64,000 nt of DNA from DRPN01 sp964599235 (GCA_964599235.1 CAZRDX010000003.1:62001-126000); one strand, 5' to 3'. Shown: positions 52,453 to 62,083, counted from the first letter of the stretch. Program-made: numbers and translations. Notes: generated from the sequence alone by a model not told the origin.

Positions 52453-52487
52453 CAGCGTTCCAAAAACGTGTGACCGTGGCAAAAAGT

Positions 52488-54815
52488 ATGGAGGGTAAGA
52501 ACAATCTGATCATCGTCGAGTCGCCGGCCAAAGCCCGTACGATCGAGAAGATCCTGGGCAAGGACTATAAGGTGAAATCCAGTTTCGGACATATCCGCGA
52601 CCTGGAAAAGAAGGAACTGGGTATCGATATCCGGCATGATTTCAAGCCCAAGTACGTGGTGCCGGAAGAGAAGAAGAAGGTGGTGAGCGAGCTGAAGGAC
52701 GCGGTCAAAAAGTCGTCGCGTATCTTCCTGGCCTCGGATGAAGACCGCGAGGGGGAGGCCATCGCCTGGCATCTTTCGGAGGTGCTGGAGCTCTCTCCGG
52801 AGAACAGCAAGCGTATTGTCTTCCATGAGATCACGCCCCCGGCTATCCGGGAGGCGCTGGAGGCCCCGCGCGACATCAACCACGATCTGGTGAATGCCCA
52901 GCAGGCCCGCCGTATCCTGGACCGTCTGGTGGGGTATGAGCTCTCACCCATCCTGTGGAAAAAAGTGAAGCCCTCCCTGTCCGCCGGGCGTGTGCAGTCG
53001 GTGGCCGTACGCCTGATCGTCGAAAGGGAGCGGGAGATCCTTCATTTCGAACCCACAAGCTATTTCCGCATCACGGGCGAGTTCCTGCTGGAACACGAAG
53101 GCCGGACCTACACCCTGAAAGCCGAGCTGAGCGAGCGTTTCGACAGTGAGGAGAAGGCCCGTGCTTTCCTGGAATCGGTCAAGGACAAGACCTTCCGTGT
53201 TACGGGGATCACCCGCAAACCCACCGAACGCACTCCTCCGCCGCCTTTCACCACCTCCACCCTCCAGCAGGAGGCCAGCCGCAAGCTGCGTTTCTCGGTG
53301 GCTTACACCATGTCGCTCGCCCAACGCCTCTACGAAGCAGGTCACATCACCTACATGCGTACCGACTCGGTGAACCTCTCCAAACTGGCCCTCAAAACCG
53401 CGAAGGAATGGATCACCGGGAAATACGGGGAAGAATACGCCAAGACCCGGCAGTACCGCACCAAGTCGAAAGGAGCCCAGGAGGCCCACGAAGCCATCCG
53501 GCCGACCTACCTCAACAAGGAACAGGTACCCGCCACAGCCGCCGAACAGAAACTCTACGACCTGATACGAAAAAGAACCCTCGCCTCGCAGATGGCCAAT
53601 GCGAAGATCGAGAAGACCACCGTCACCCTGATCCCGGAAGGTTCGGACAAGACTTTCGTCGCCACGGGCGAGGTGGTCCTGTTTGACGGATATCTGAAGG
53701 TCTATTCCGATCAGGACAAGGAGGAAGAAGAAGAAAAAACCGACACCACCTTCCTCCCCCCGGTGAAGAAAGGGGACGAACTGAGGTATGACAGGATCAT
53801 GGCCACGCAGCGTTTCAACCAGCCTCCGCCACGCTACAACGAGGCCATGTTGGTGCGCAAGCTCGAAGAGCTGGGCATCGGCCGTCCTTCCACCTATGCT
53901 CCGACCATCACCACCATCCAGCAAAGAGGATACGTGGTCAAGGATGACCGTCCCGGCGAGAGCAGGCCGATCACCCAACTCACGCTGCGGAAAGAGAAAG
54001 TGGAGAAGAAGACGAAACGGGAAACCTTCGGGAAGGAACGCGGCAAGCTCTTCCCCAGCGACATCGGCATGGTGGTCAATGATTTCCTGCTGAAGCACTT
54101 CCCCGACATCCTCGATTACAATTTCACGGCTACCATCGAGAAGCAGTTCGACGAGATCGCACGGGGGAAGATGGACTGGATCGAGATGATCCGGCACTTT
54201 TACCGCGAGTTCCATCCCAAGGTGGAAAAAACGGAGAAAAGCTCGGGCCGCACTACGGGCGAGCGCATCCTGGGCACCGACCCTGAGAGCGGCAAGGAGG
54301 TGATCGCCAAGGTGGGGAGGTACGGACCGGTGGTCCAGATAGGCAGGGCCGATGACGGTGAGAAACCCCGTTACGCCAGACTGCGCAAGGGCCAGCTCAT
54401 CGAGACCATCACCCTGGAGGAAGCCCTCGGCCTCTTCCGCCTGCCCCGCACCGTGGGCACCTTCGAAGGGAAAGAAATCATCGCCTCGGTGGGACGCTAC
54501 GGCCCCTACCTGCGCCATGACAACAGCTTCTACTCGATACCCGACAGCGACGACCCGCATACCATCACCGAAGAACGGGCCATCGAGATCATCCTCGAAA
54601 AAAGAGAACAAGACAGGAACAGGGTGCTCCGCACCTTCGACGAGGATCCCGGCCTGCAGATCCTCAACGGCCGCTGGGGACCGTACATAAAGTACAACGA
54701 CAAGAACTACCGCATCCCGCGCAACCGCAAGGCGGAAGAACTCACCTACGAGGAGTGCATGGAGATCGTCCGCAACACCGAGGCCAGTCCCCGTCAGCGC
54801 AGAAGGAAGAGATGA
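52488..54815 (+). CDS. topA: DNA topoisomerase I
   Basis: Type IA topoisomerase that relaxes negative supercoils. The Toprim domain begins LIIVESPAKARTIEKILG. The active-site tyrosine is in ITYMRTDSVNLS. The C-terminal 200 residues contain three TopoI C-terminal repeats (KVGRYGPVVQIG, SVGRYGPYLRHD, GRWGPYIKYNDKNY) and no cysteine zinc ribbons, unlike E. coli TopA. The end is Arg/Lys-rich. The ATG at 52488 gives 775 residues; upstream GTG codons in frame are possible. Its stop overlaps the next start by four bases. Confidence 0.96.
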   Translation: MEGKNNLIIVESPAKARTIEKILGKDYKVKSSFGHIRDLEKKELGIDIRHDFKPKYVVPEEKKKVVSELKDAVKKSSRIFLASDEDREGEAIAWHLSEVLELSPENSKRIVFHEITPPAIREALEAPRDINHDLVNAQQARRILDRLVGYELSPILWKKVKPSLSAGRVQSVAVRLIVEREREILHFEPTSYFRITGEFLLEHEGRTYTLKAELSERFDSEEKARAFLESVKDKTFRVTGITRKPTERTPPPPFTTSTLQQEASRKLRFSVAYTMSLAQRLYEAGHITYMRTDSVNLSKLALKTAKEWITGKYGEEYAKTRQYRTKSKGAQEAHEAIRPTYLNKEQVPATAAEQKLYDLIRKRTLASQMANAKIEKTTVTLIPEGSDKTFVATGEVVLFDGYLKVYSDQDKEEEEEKTDTTFLPPVKKGDELRYDRIMATQRFNQPPPRYNEAMLVRKLEELGIGRPSTYAPTITTIQQRGYVVKDDRPGESRPITQLTLRKEKVEKKTKRETFGKERGKLFPSDIGMVVNDFLLKHFPDILDYNFTATIEKQFDEIARGKMDWIEMIRHFYREFHPKVEKTEKSSGRTTGERILGTDPESGKEVIAKVGRYGPVVQIGRADDGEKPRYARLRKGQLIETITLEEALGLFRLPRTVGTFEGKEIIASVGRYGPYLRHDNSFYSIPDSDDPHTITEERAIEIILEKREQDRNRVLRTFDEDPGLQILNGRWGPYIKYNDKNYRIPRNRKAEELTYEECMEIVRNTEASPRQRRRKR

Positions 54816-55963
54816 TGGACCTGAACGATTATTTTGACCCCGTCAGCCTGCCCAAGCCGCTGCTGCGCAATGTGGCAGCCACGGAAGAGTTCGCCCGTCG
54901 TCTGACGGTACACGTCCCCGACCAACCGATCCGCGACGTCGGCGATTTCGATGTGGCCCTGCTCGGCGTTCCCGAAGACCGGCTTTCAGACAACAAAGGA
55001 GCTTCCGAAGCTCCCGACCACATACGCAGCAAGCTGTATGCCCTGAGCCGCCTGCGGGGGTCGCTGAAGATCATCGATCTGGGCAATATGCGCGTGGGAA
55101 ACACCCCCGGCGACACACAATACGGCCTGGAGGATATCCTCTTCCACCTGCTGGAGAACGAGGTGATCGCCATCGTGCTGGGCGGGACCCAGGAGATCAC
55201 CCTGCCGGCATGCCGGGCCGTGGAGAAATACCGGGGCAGGAGCCGGCTGGTGACCCTCGACGCCCGCCTTGACCTGTCCAAAGGAGACGACACGCTCCGG
55301 TCGGACAACTGGCTGGAAGAACTGTTGGACAGGGAGGGTACCCTGCGGAGCCTGGGCTATCAGGAATACCTGGTCAACCCCCGCGACACGGAACGGCTCC
55401 AGAAACACGGACATACGGCCAGACGCCTGGGAAGAGTGCGGGAAGACCTCTCCGACCACGAACCCTGCTTCCGGGACACGGAGGTCCACAGCTACGATCT
55501 TTCCGTCGTTAGGATGAGCGACGCTCCCGGCACACTGAACCCCTCTCCCAACGGCCTCTCCGGCACGGAAGTGTGCCAGCTGGCCCTTTATTCCGGCCTC
55601 AGCGACCGCGTGACCTCTTTCCTGGTCACGGAGGTCAACCCCCGTCTCGACCCGCGGGACCAGACCGCCCACCTGGCAGCACAGATGACCTGGTTCTTTC
55701 TTTCAGGACTCTCCCGGCGCACCCGCGAACAACCCGACCCCTCCAGCGAACATTTTATCCAGTTCATCCTCGATCTCCCCGCTACAGAGGAGAAGATCAC
55801 TTTCCTGAAAAGTCACCTCACCAACCGTTGGTGGTTCCTTTCCCCTGTCCCTGACAAGGTCACGGGGAAAAAAGAATGGATCCCCTGCTCCTACCGCGAT
55901 TACCAGATGGCCTCGCACCGGGAGATCCCCGAACGATGGTTTTCTCTCGTCCAAAAAAGCTGA
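54812..55963 (+). CDS. Ureohydrolase (arginase/formimidoylglutamase)-like protein with degenerate metal site
   Basis: The 383 residues follow the arginase fold (VALLGVPEDRLSDNKGASEAP, FHLLENEVIAIVLGGTQEIT). The dimanganese ligands are damaged at all three motifs. GGxH reads GGTQE (124-128), DAHxD reads DARLD (150-154), and SxDxD reads SYDLS (227-231). A normal hydrolase reaction is therefore unlikely. The ATG at 54812 overlaps the topA stop. porP and gldKLMN follow 221 bases downstream, with their own promoter. From memory, ureohydrolase-annotated genes occur near gldK in other Bacteroidota, which hints at a conserved non-catalytic role. Confidence 0.83.
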   Translation: MMDLNDYFDPVSLPKPLLRNVAATEEFARRLTVHVPDQPIRDVGDFDVALLGVPEDRLSDNKGASEAPDHIRSKLYALSRLRGSLKIIDLGNMRVGNTPGDTQYGLEDILFHLLENEVIAIVLGGTQEITLPACRAVEKYRGRSRLVTLDARLDLSKGDDTLRSDNWLEELLDREGTLRSLGYQEYLVNPRDTERLQKHGHTARRLGRVREDLSDHEPCFRDTEVHSYDLSVVRMSDAPGTLNPSPNGLSGTEVCQLALYSGLSDRVTSFLVTEVNPRLDPRDQTAHLAAQMTWFFLSGLSRRTREQPDPSSEHFIQFILDLPATEEKITFLKSHLTNRWWFLSPVPDKVTGKKEWIPCSYRDYQMASHREIPERWFSLVQKS

Positions 55964-56105
55964 TCAGACAGAACCAGGCACCTCGTCCCGCCCAATCCTC
56001 TGAAGCAACACAACGCTCCTGCCGGATCGGAAAAAAATGTAACTTTTTGCTTCCCGATCATGTATAAAGGCTGTGGTCACTCCGGTGGTTATTAACAGGG
56101 GGGTG
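55964..56105. other. Non-coding interval between the ureohydrolase-like gene and the porP promoter
   Basis: No gene seen. A loose inverted repeat (GATCGG near 56016, CCGATC near 56056) encloses complementary A and T runs and could form a bulged hairpin, but it lacks a terminal U-run, so I do not call it a terminator. Confidence 0.4.
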
Positions 56106-56136
56106 TTGATATTATTGGAGGAAAGTATTATTTTTG
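56106..56136 (+). promoter_or_regulatory. Promoter of the porP-gldKLMN operon (TTG-N20-TATTTTTG)
   Basis: TTG (56106-56108), exact 20-base spacer, TATTTTTG (56129-56136). Both elements match. The porP ATG lies 48 bases downstream. Confidence 0.62.
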
Positions 56137-56184
56137 CTTACTTTACCACAATGCAGATCCTAGAATTTCGATGACCACTGTTTG

Positions 56185-57144
56185 ATGAGCAGCCGGAGAG
56201 GAAAGATCGTACGATGGATGGTGTGGATGATGTTCCTGGGGGTGAGGATGGTCTCCGGCCAGGAGGATCCACAGTTGAGTCAATTTATGTTCAGTAAGCT
56301 GACATATAACCCGGGGTTTGCAGGAAGCAACGGCGGCATCTGTGTCACCGGTCTCAACCGCCAGCAATGGGTAGGTTTCAAGGGCGCTCCATCGACCACC
56401 ATTTTTCAGGGGGAGGCATTTGTCAAGCCTTTTGGTCTTCCCAGCGGGGTGGGGCTCACTTTCACCAGTGACAAGCTGGGTTTTGAGAACAACCTTTCGA
56501 TCACAGGCACTTATGCATACCGTCTGGAGCTGGGCAGCGGCACCCTCGGTATCGGGCTCAGTCTGGGGCTGATCAACAAGTCGATCGACCCCACCTGGGA
56601 GGTGCCTACCAGCGACTACCACACCCCTCCCAGCGGCGATCCCCTCATCCCCGACAACAAGGAAAGCGCCATGGCCTTTGACATGGGCCTGGGACTCTAT
56701 TATCATTCGGACGAGTTCTACGTAGGCGTATCCTCCACCCATCTCAACGCACCCGTGATCAAATACACCGAGGGGGAACCTTTCATCGCACGGCACTATT
56801 ACGTGGTGGCAGGATACAACCTGCGTCTGCCCGACCCGTCTTTCGAGATCCTGCCCGCCTTTTTCCTGCAATCCGACGGGAAAGCTACCCAATTTTCTCT
56901 GAACCTCAATGTGCTTTACAATAAAAAGGTATGGGGCGGCGTTTCCTACAGGACCGGCGATGCCATCGTGGGCATGATCGGACTGCAGCTGATGAGCGGA
57001 CTGAGGATCGGATACGCTTACGATTTCCAGACCTCCGAGATCAGGAACAACACCGGAGGCTCCCATGAAGTAATGGTGAAATATTGCTTCAACCTGAGCC
57101 TGCAAAGGGAACCGAAGAGCTATAAAAGTATCAGATTTTTATGA
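56185..57144 (+). CDS. porP: PorP/SprF family type IX secretion outer-membrane protein
   Basis: Outer-membrane beta-barrel of the PorP/SprF family. The signal peptide ends near VSGQ, and the mature start EDPQLSQFMFSKLTYNPGFAGSN is diagnostic. Alternating strands (GVGLTFTSDKLGFENN, GTYAYRLELGSGTLGIGLSLG) fill the barrel, with PxxR-type strands at the end (GLRIGYAYDFQTS). 319 residues. The start is the ATG at 56185. As first gene before gldK it is most likely the core-operon PorP that interacts with the PorK/N ring, rather than a cargo-specific SprF paralogue. Confidence 0.93.
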   Translation: MSSRRGKIVRWMVWMMFLGVRMVSGQEDPQLSQFMFSKLTYNPGFAGSNGGICVTGLNRQQWVGFKGAPSTTIFQGEAFVKPFGLPSGVGLTFTSDKLGFENNLSITGTYAYRLELGSGTLGIGLSLGLINKSIDPTWEVPTSDYHTPPSGDPLIPDNKESAMAFDMGLGLYYHSDEFYVGVSSTHLNAPVIKYTEGEPFIARHYYVVAGYNLRLPDPSFEILPAFFLQSDGKATQFSLNLNVLYNKKVWGGVSYRTGDAIVGMIGLQLMSGLRIGYAYDFQTSEIRNNTGGSHEVMVKYCFNLSLQREPKSYKSIRFL

Positions 57145-57193
57145 TTTTTGAAAAAAATTGTATTACTTGCAGTATCAATAACATTGTAGCGTT

Positions 57194-58528
57194 ATGAAAA
57201 AGTTGAGTGTAATCGGGTTGATCGTGATCTTTTTCCTGAGTGGCTGCGGAAGCTCGTTCAACGGCGAGCTGGTAGGGATCCCGGGAAAAAAATATTTCGA
57301 ACCCGAACCCTACGGTATGGTTTTCATTCCCCAGGGGAGCTTCAACATGGGCCCGAGCGACCAGGATATCAGCTGGGCCATGAACTCAACCAGCAAAACG
57401 GTCACCGTCGACGCTTTCTGGATGGATGAGACAGAGATCACCAACAGCGAATACCGCCAGTTCATCAATTACGTCAGGGATTCCATCATGCGGTACAAGC
57501 TGGGCGAGGCAGGCATCGAAGGATTCTTCAAGGTCGATGAGAACGGCGACCAGTACGATCCTCCCGTCATCGACTGGGAGACCAAGATCGACTGGGAGAA
57601 CGAGGATGTGAAAAATGTCCTCGAAGACATGTACTATCAGCCCAACGAACGCTACTTCGGCAAAAAGCAGATCGATCCCCGTAAGCTCATCTATTCCTAT
57701 TTTTGGATCGATCTCAAGCAGGCTGCCAAAGTCTCCAACGCTTACGATTACAAGACCAAATCGTACCACGGCAAGGTGTATGACTACGTGAATGAGAAGT
57801 GGATCCCCATCCAGGATCGTTCGGCCTTCATCTTCCACGATGAGGTCCCCTGCTATCCCGACACTTTGGTGTGGATCCGCGACTTCACCTACTCGTACAA
57901 CGAACCGTGGACCAACATGTATTTCTGGCATCCCGCCTTTTACGATTATCCGATCGTGGGCGTCACCTGGAAGCAGGCCTCGGCCTTCAGCATCTGGCGG
58001 ACAAAATACCTGAACGATTTCCTCCGCTCCGAAGGAAGGCCGGAGGTACAGGAATATCGCCTGCCTACCGAGACAGAATGGGAATACGCTGCACGTGGCG
58101 GGCTTGACCTTTCCATGTATCCCTGGGGCGGTATCTACACTCGTAACTACCAGGGTTGTTTCCTGGCCAACTTCAAACCGCTGCGCGGCAACTACATCGA
58201 CGACGGTGCCCTCACCACCAACAAAGTGGGCTCCTACGAACCCAACGAGTACGGCCTTTACGACATGGCCGGCAACGTCGCGGAATGGACTTCCAGCGCT
58301 TACGACGAATCGGCCTATCTCTTCATGCACGACATGAACCCCGACTACAAATACAACGCACGTCCCGACGAAGCCCCCGTGATGAAACGCAAAGTCATCC
58401 GCGGCGGCTCCTGGAAGGACATCGCTTATTATCTGCAGGTGAGCACCCGTACTTACGAATATCAGGACTCCGCCAAATCGTTCATCGGTTTCCGCAACGT
58501 CCGTTCGTACATGGGCACGGGCATCTGA
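57194..58528 (+). CDS. gldK: GldK/PorK lipoprotein, type IX secretion ring component
   Basis: Outer-membrane lipoprotein that forms the periplasmic PorK-PorN ring. The lipobox is FLSGC (Cys18). The rest is a formylglycine-generating-enzyme (FGE/SUMF1) fold: GMVFIPQGSFNMGPSDQD, DAFWMDETEITNSEYRQFIN, YRLPTETEWEYAARGG and VIRGGSWKDIAYYLQ. The FGE fold is used structurally here; no sulfatase gene is nearby. 444 residues. It lies 49 bases after porP and 50 before gldL. Confidence 0.96.
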   Translation: MKKLSVIGLIVIFFLSGCGSSFNGELVGIPGKKYFEPEPYGMVFIPQGSFNMGPSDQDISWAMNSTSKTVTVDAFWMDETEITNSEYRQFINYVRDSIMRYKLGEAGIEGFFKVDENGDQYDPPVIDWETKIDWENEDVKNVLEDMYYQPNERYFGKKQIDPRKLIYSYFWIDLKQAAKVSNAYDYKTKSYHGKVYDYVNEKWIPIQDRSAFIFHDEVPCYPDTLVWIRDFTYSYNEPWTNMYFWHPAFYDYPIVGVTWKQASAFSIWRTKYLNDFLRSEGRPEVQEYRLPTETEWEYAARGGLDLSMYPWGGIYTRNYQGCFLANFKPLRGNYIDDGALTTNKVGSYEPNEYGLYDMAGNVAEWTSSAYDESAYLFMHDMNPDYKYNARPDEAPVMKRKVIRGGSWKDIAYYLQVSTRTYEYQDSAKSFIGFRNVRSYMGTGI

Positions 58529-58578
58529 TCCCCTTCTTGAGAAAAATGACGATATTGTAAATAAAACCTTTTGAGATC

Positions 58579-59496
58579 ATGAAAATCAAGGAATTAGTTC
58601 AGACAAGCGGCTGGAAGAACTTCATGGCCAAGTTGTATGGCTGGGGAGCATCGGTAGTGATCATCGGTGCTCTTTTCAAGATCAACCACTATCCCGGTGC
58701 GAACATCATGCTGATCCTGGGGCTGACGACAGAAGCCATCATTTTCTTTTTCTCGGCCTTCGAACCACCGCACGAGGAACCCGACTGGACACTGGTCTAC
58801 CCCGAGCTGGCCGGCCTGACCGATGAGGATGAGATGGCTCTTCCTTCAGGAGGACGGCACCGGGGTGGTTACGGCGGCTCCACATCCGCCCTCGAAAAGT
58901 TTGACAAACTCCTTGAGGAAGGCGAGATCACTCCCGACCTGTTCAACAAACTGGGTCAGGGACTGCAGCGTCTCAGCGAAACAGCCGAAAAACTGAACGA
59001 CATTTCCGACGCGGCAGCCGCCTCCACCAAATATGCCGAAAGCCTGGAAAAAGCCGCAGAAACAGTCGATCAGCATACCGAAAACTACGTCAGCTCCACC
59101 GAAGAGCTGAAAGGTTCGGTCGACCGTCTGTCCGAAGCTTACGACAAAACAGCCAACCTGATCACCGAGTCGGGTACCAACTACCAGCGTCTGGCCGAGT
59201 CGTTCAGCCATATCGAGGACGGCAGCAAGTCGTACAACGAACAGCTGGAGACCCTCAACAAGAACCTCTCGGCACTCAACGCTGTGTATGAACTGCAGCT
59301 TCAGACCTCCAACGAACAGCTTAAGAAAGCCGAAGAAGCATACTCCGGCCTTGCCCAGATGATGGAAGACCTGAAAGCTTCGGCAGAAAGCTCGGCCCGC
59401 TACAGGGAAGAGGTCACCAAGCTGAGCGAGAACCTCGCCGAGCTCAATACCATTTACGGGAACATGCTGGCCGCTATGAACGTGATGAAAAAATAA
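58579..59496 (+). CDS. gldL: GldL/PorL inner-membrane motor protein
   Basis: Inner-membrane partner of GldM in the proton-driven motor. Two transmembrane helices (about residues 22-35 and 41-60) flank a short loop INHYPGAN. The second helix contains the conserved acidic residue (Glu52 in LGLTTEAIIFFF) that is linked to proton flow in Flavobacterium GldL. After FEPPHEEPDW the chain becomes a long helical, Glu/Ser/Ala-rich cytoplasmic region with coiled-coil character to residue 305. This gives the longer PorL-like form rather than the roughly 215-residue GldL. Confidence 0.95.
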   Translation: MKIKELVQTSGWKNFMAKLYGWGASVVIIGALFKINHYPGANIMLILGLTTEAIIFFFSAFEPPHEEPDWTLVYPELAGLTDEDEMALPSGGRHRGGYGGSTSALEKFDKLLEEGEITPDLFNKLGQGLQRLSETAEKLNDISDAAAASTKYAESLEKAAETVDQHTENYVSSTEELKGSVDRLSEAYDKTANLITESGTNYQRLAESFSHIEDGSKSYNEQLETLNKNLSALNAVYELQLQTSNEQLKKAEEAYSGLAQMMEDLKASAESSARYREEVTKLSENLAELNTIYGNMLAAMNVMKK

Positions 59497-59559
59497 CCAC
59501 ACACATCCTTGATGTCCCCTATATTGAATGTAGCCATTATTCCATAAACCAAGAACATT

Positions 59560-61197
59560 ATGGGCCACGGAAAAGAGACCCCGAGACAAAAGATGATCGG
59601 GATGATGTATCTGGTGCTCACCGCACTTCTCGCCCTGAACGTTTCGAAGGAGGCGGTTGAGGCGTTCAAGCTGGTCGACGAAAGCCTGAACCAGACCACC
59701 GAGATCAACGTGGAAAGGAACAATCAGGTGTATTCCGACTTTGAACGCAAGGCCGCTACCAACCCCGTAAAAGCCGGCCCCTGGCGCGACAAAGCCAACG
59801 AAGTGAAGAACAGGGCCAACGAAATGTACGACTATATCCAGGCCATCAAGCTGGAAATCGTCAAAACAGCAGAAGGGGAGAACTCGGAAGCCATCGACGG
59901 GAACAAGATCATCGTCGAGAAAATACACAAGATCGACGAAAACAACGTTCCTTCCCAGATCCTCATCGGGGCCAACATGGACGGAAAAGCTTACGATCTC
60001 CACCATGCGCTCGATGATTACCGGGAATTCCTCCTCAATATCATCGGCAACAAAAACCCCAAACTGGTAGAGTCGATCAAAAAGACCCTGGACACTTCCG
60101 ACAAGGAAGACCCGGGTGGAGAAAAGGTGTCATGGGAGATCCATAACTTCCACACCCTTCCTCTCATCGCCGTGATCACCATTCTCTCCAAACTGCAGGG
60201 GGATGTCCGGAACACCGAGGGTCTGACGCTCAACTACCTCTACAACCAGATCGAGGCCAACGACTTCAAGTTCAACAAACTCGTCCCCACCGTCATCGCC
60301 ACGAGCAATTACGTGATGAAAGGAGGAGAGTACCAGGCCCATGTCTTCATCGCAGCTACCGACACCACCCAGAAACCGCAGGTGCTCATCGGCAAATACA
60401 AAAAGGTAAAACTTCCCGATGGTACGTTCAAATACGAAATGGTGGGGAATTACAAGGTACTGCCTGTGGATGAGCGTGGCCGTGGTGTTTACAAGGTACC
60501 CGCCAGCTCCATTGGCGAGAAGAAGTGGGGCGGTCTCATCCGTATGCGTGCTCCGTCGGGTGATACCATCGCATTCCCGTTCGAGGCTTCCTATACCGTA
60601 GCAGCCCCCAACGTGGTGGTCTCCCCCACGGCCATGAACGTCTTCTATGTGGGTGTCGACAACCCGGTGGACATCTCCGTCCCCGGCGTAGGATCTGATA
60701 AGATCACCGCTACCATGACCAACGGAGTGATCAAGAAAGGAAAAGTGAAAAATTTCCGGGGTTCTTGGATCGTTCGTCCCAAAACACCCGGCAAACCTGC
60801 CCAGGTGCGTGTCTTCGCCGACATCAACGGTAAAAAGGTCTCCTTCCCGCCCATCTCGTTCCGCGTCAAGCGAGTACCCCCGCCCGTGGCCAAAGTGGCA
60901 GGCAAAAAGGGAGGGAACATCTCCAAGGCCGCTCTGGCAGCACAAAGCGTTGTGCTGGCTGAAATGGAGAACTTCGACTTTGACCTGAAATTCAGGGTGA
61001 CCTCATTCAGGATGTCCGTTACCCTCAAAGGATTCACCTACGACGAAATATCCAACAACAACCGGATCACACCGAAAATGAAATCCTACATCAACCAGAT
61101 GAGAAGGAACAGCAAGGTCATTTTCGACGATATCAAGGCTGTGGGTCCGGACGGTGTGACCCGCCGACTGAACCCGATCGTGTTTACCATCAACTAA
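59560..61197 (+). CDS. gldM: GldM/PorM motor and periplasmic shaft protein
   Basis: Single-pass inner-membrane protein whose periplasmic domains span to the PorK/N ring. A short cytoplasmic start (GHGKETPRQKMIGMMYLVL) leads into the transmembrane helix (to about residue 30). The helical D1 domain and three Ig-like domains follow. Typical segments are VSKEAVEAFKLVDESLN, VSPTAMNVFYVGVDNPVDI and DFDLKFRVTSFRMSV. 545 residues. The cap domain at the end (NNNRITPKMKSYINQMR) is present, so the protein is full length. Confidence 0.96.
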   Translation: MGHGKETPRQKMIGMMYLVLTALLALNVSKEAVEAFKLVDESLNQTTEINVERNNQVYSDFERKAATNPVKAGPWRDKANEVKNRANEMYDYIQAIKLEIVKTAEGENSEAIDGNKIIVEKIHKIDENNVPSQILIGANMDGKAYDLHHALDDYREFLLNIIGNKNPKLVESIKKTLDTSDKEDPGGEKVSWEIHNFHTLPLIAVITILSKLQGDVRNTEGLTLNYLYNQIEANDFKFNKLVPTVIATSNYVMKGGEYQAHVFIAATDTTQKPQVLIGKYKKVKLPDGTFKYEMVGNYKVLPVDERGRGVYKVPASSIGEKKWGGLIRMRAPSGDTIAFPFEASYTVAAPNVVVSPTAMNVFYVGVDNPVDISVPGVGSDKITATMTNGVIKKGKVKNFRGSWIVRPKTPGKPAQVRVFADINGKKVSFPPISFRVKRVPPPVAKVAGKKGGNISKAALAAQSVVLAEMENFDFDLKFRVTSFRMSVTLKGFTYDEISNNNRITPKMKSYINQMRRNSKVIFDDIKAVGPDGVTRRLNPIVFTIN

Positions 61198-61211
61198 ATA
61201 GAGGTACGACC

Positions 61212-62057
61212 ATGAAAAAACTGTTTTCCCCGGTCCTTCTGATGATGTTGTTCCTGGCCCCTTCTTTCACCCAGGTGAAGGGACAGGAAGTCACCAAGGA
61301 AAGATGGATCTATGAGAAATCGATGCAGGACAGGAAACCGGTACCCTATCCTTATGTCCGTGAGGCGGACGTGATGTGGGCCAAGAAGATCTGGAGGCTG
61401 GTGGACCTCAGGCAGAAGTTCAACCTGCCCCTCTATTATCCCACCGCACCCATCGGTGACAGGAAAAGTCTCATCGACGTCATCTACGATGCACTGCGGG
61501 CTGGCGAGGTGACCGCCTACGACCCGTTCCACGATGACATGACCGTCAAGATCACCCAGGATGATATTGAGAAAAACTTTGGTGCCAGCACCGAAGTGAT
61601 CCAGGTGCCCGACGAGAACGGCGTGATGCACGACACTACCATCGTCAACGAAGCCCGTACCTCGGATGTCAAGGAATACATCATCCAGGAAGTATGGTTC
61701 TTCGATAAGACACGCTCCACACTCGACGTACGTATCCTGGGGATCTGCCCGGTACGTATCAGCGAAAACCCCACCACCGGTCAGATGGAAAGAAGGAAAC
61801 TTTTCTGGATCTACTATCCCGAATTCCGTGATATCTTCGCCAACCATGAAGCCTATAACCCTTACAACGATGCCCAGAAGATCTCGTTCGACGACCTCTT
61901 CATGCAGCGTCGTTTCCACGGGGTGATCATCACGGAATCCAACGTCTACGACAACCGACCCATCGATTCCTATGAATCTGGGCGTGCCGCCCTCCTGGAA
62001 GCCGACAGGATCAAGAACTCCATCTTCAACTTCGAACAGGACCTCTGGGAATACTGA
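61212..62057 (+). CDS. gldN: GldN/PorN periplasmic ring protein
   Basis: Periplasmic protein that binds GldK/PorK in the ring. The signal peptide ends near VKGQ. The family block RWIYEKSMQDRKPVPYPYV and READVMWAKKIWRLVDLR are diagnostic. The C-terminal part has IWFFDKTRS-like strands (QEVWFFDKTRSTLDVRILG) and PEFRDIFANHEAYNPYND. 281 residues. It lies 14 bases after gldM with a weak GAGG ribosome site before the ATG. A 13-bp terminator hairpin ends the operon. Confidence 0.96.
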   Translation: MKKLFSPVLLMMLFLAPSFTQVKGQEVTKERWIYEKSMQDRKPVPYPYVREADVMWAKKIWRLVDLRQKFNLPLYYPTAPIGDRKSLIDVIYDALRAGEVTAYDPFHDDMTVKITQDDIEKNFGASTEVIQVPDENGVMHDTTIVNEARTSDVKEYIIQEVWFFDKTRSTLDVRILGICPVRISENPTTGQMERRKLFWIYYPEFRDIFANHEAYNPYNDAQKISFDDLFMQRRFHGVIITESNVYDNRPIDSYESGRAALLEADRIKNSIFNFEQDLWEY

Positions 62058-62083
62058 TGCCGGATATTCCTTTTGCGCAACAT

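Noticed and set aside
57194..58528. Sulfatase-modifying enzyme (FGE) activity for the gldK product
   Set aside because: The fold is FGE-like, but the lipoprotein signal, length and the porP-gldLMN context identify it as the T9SS ring protein.
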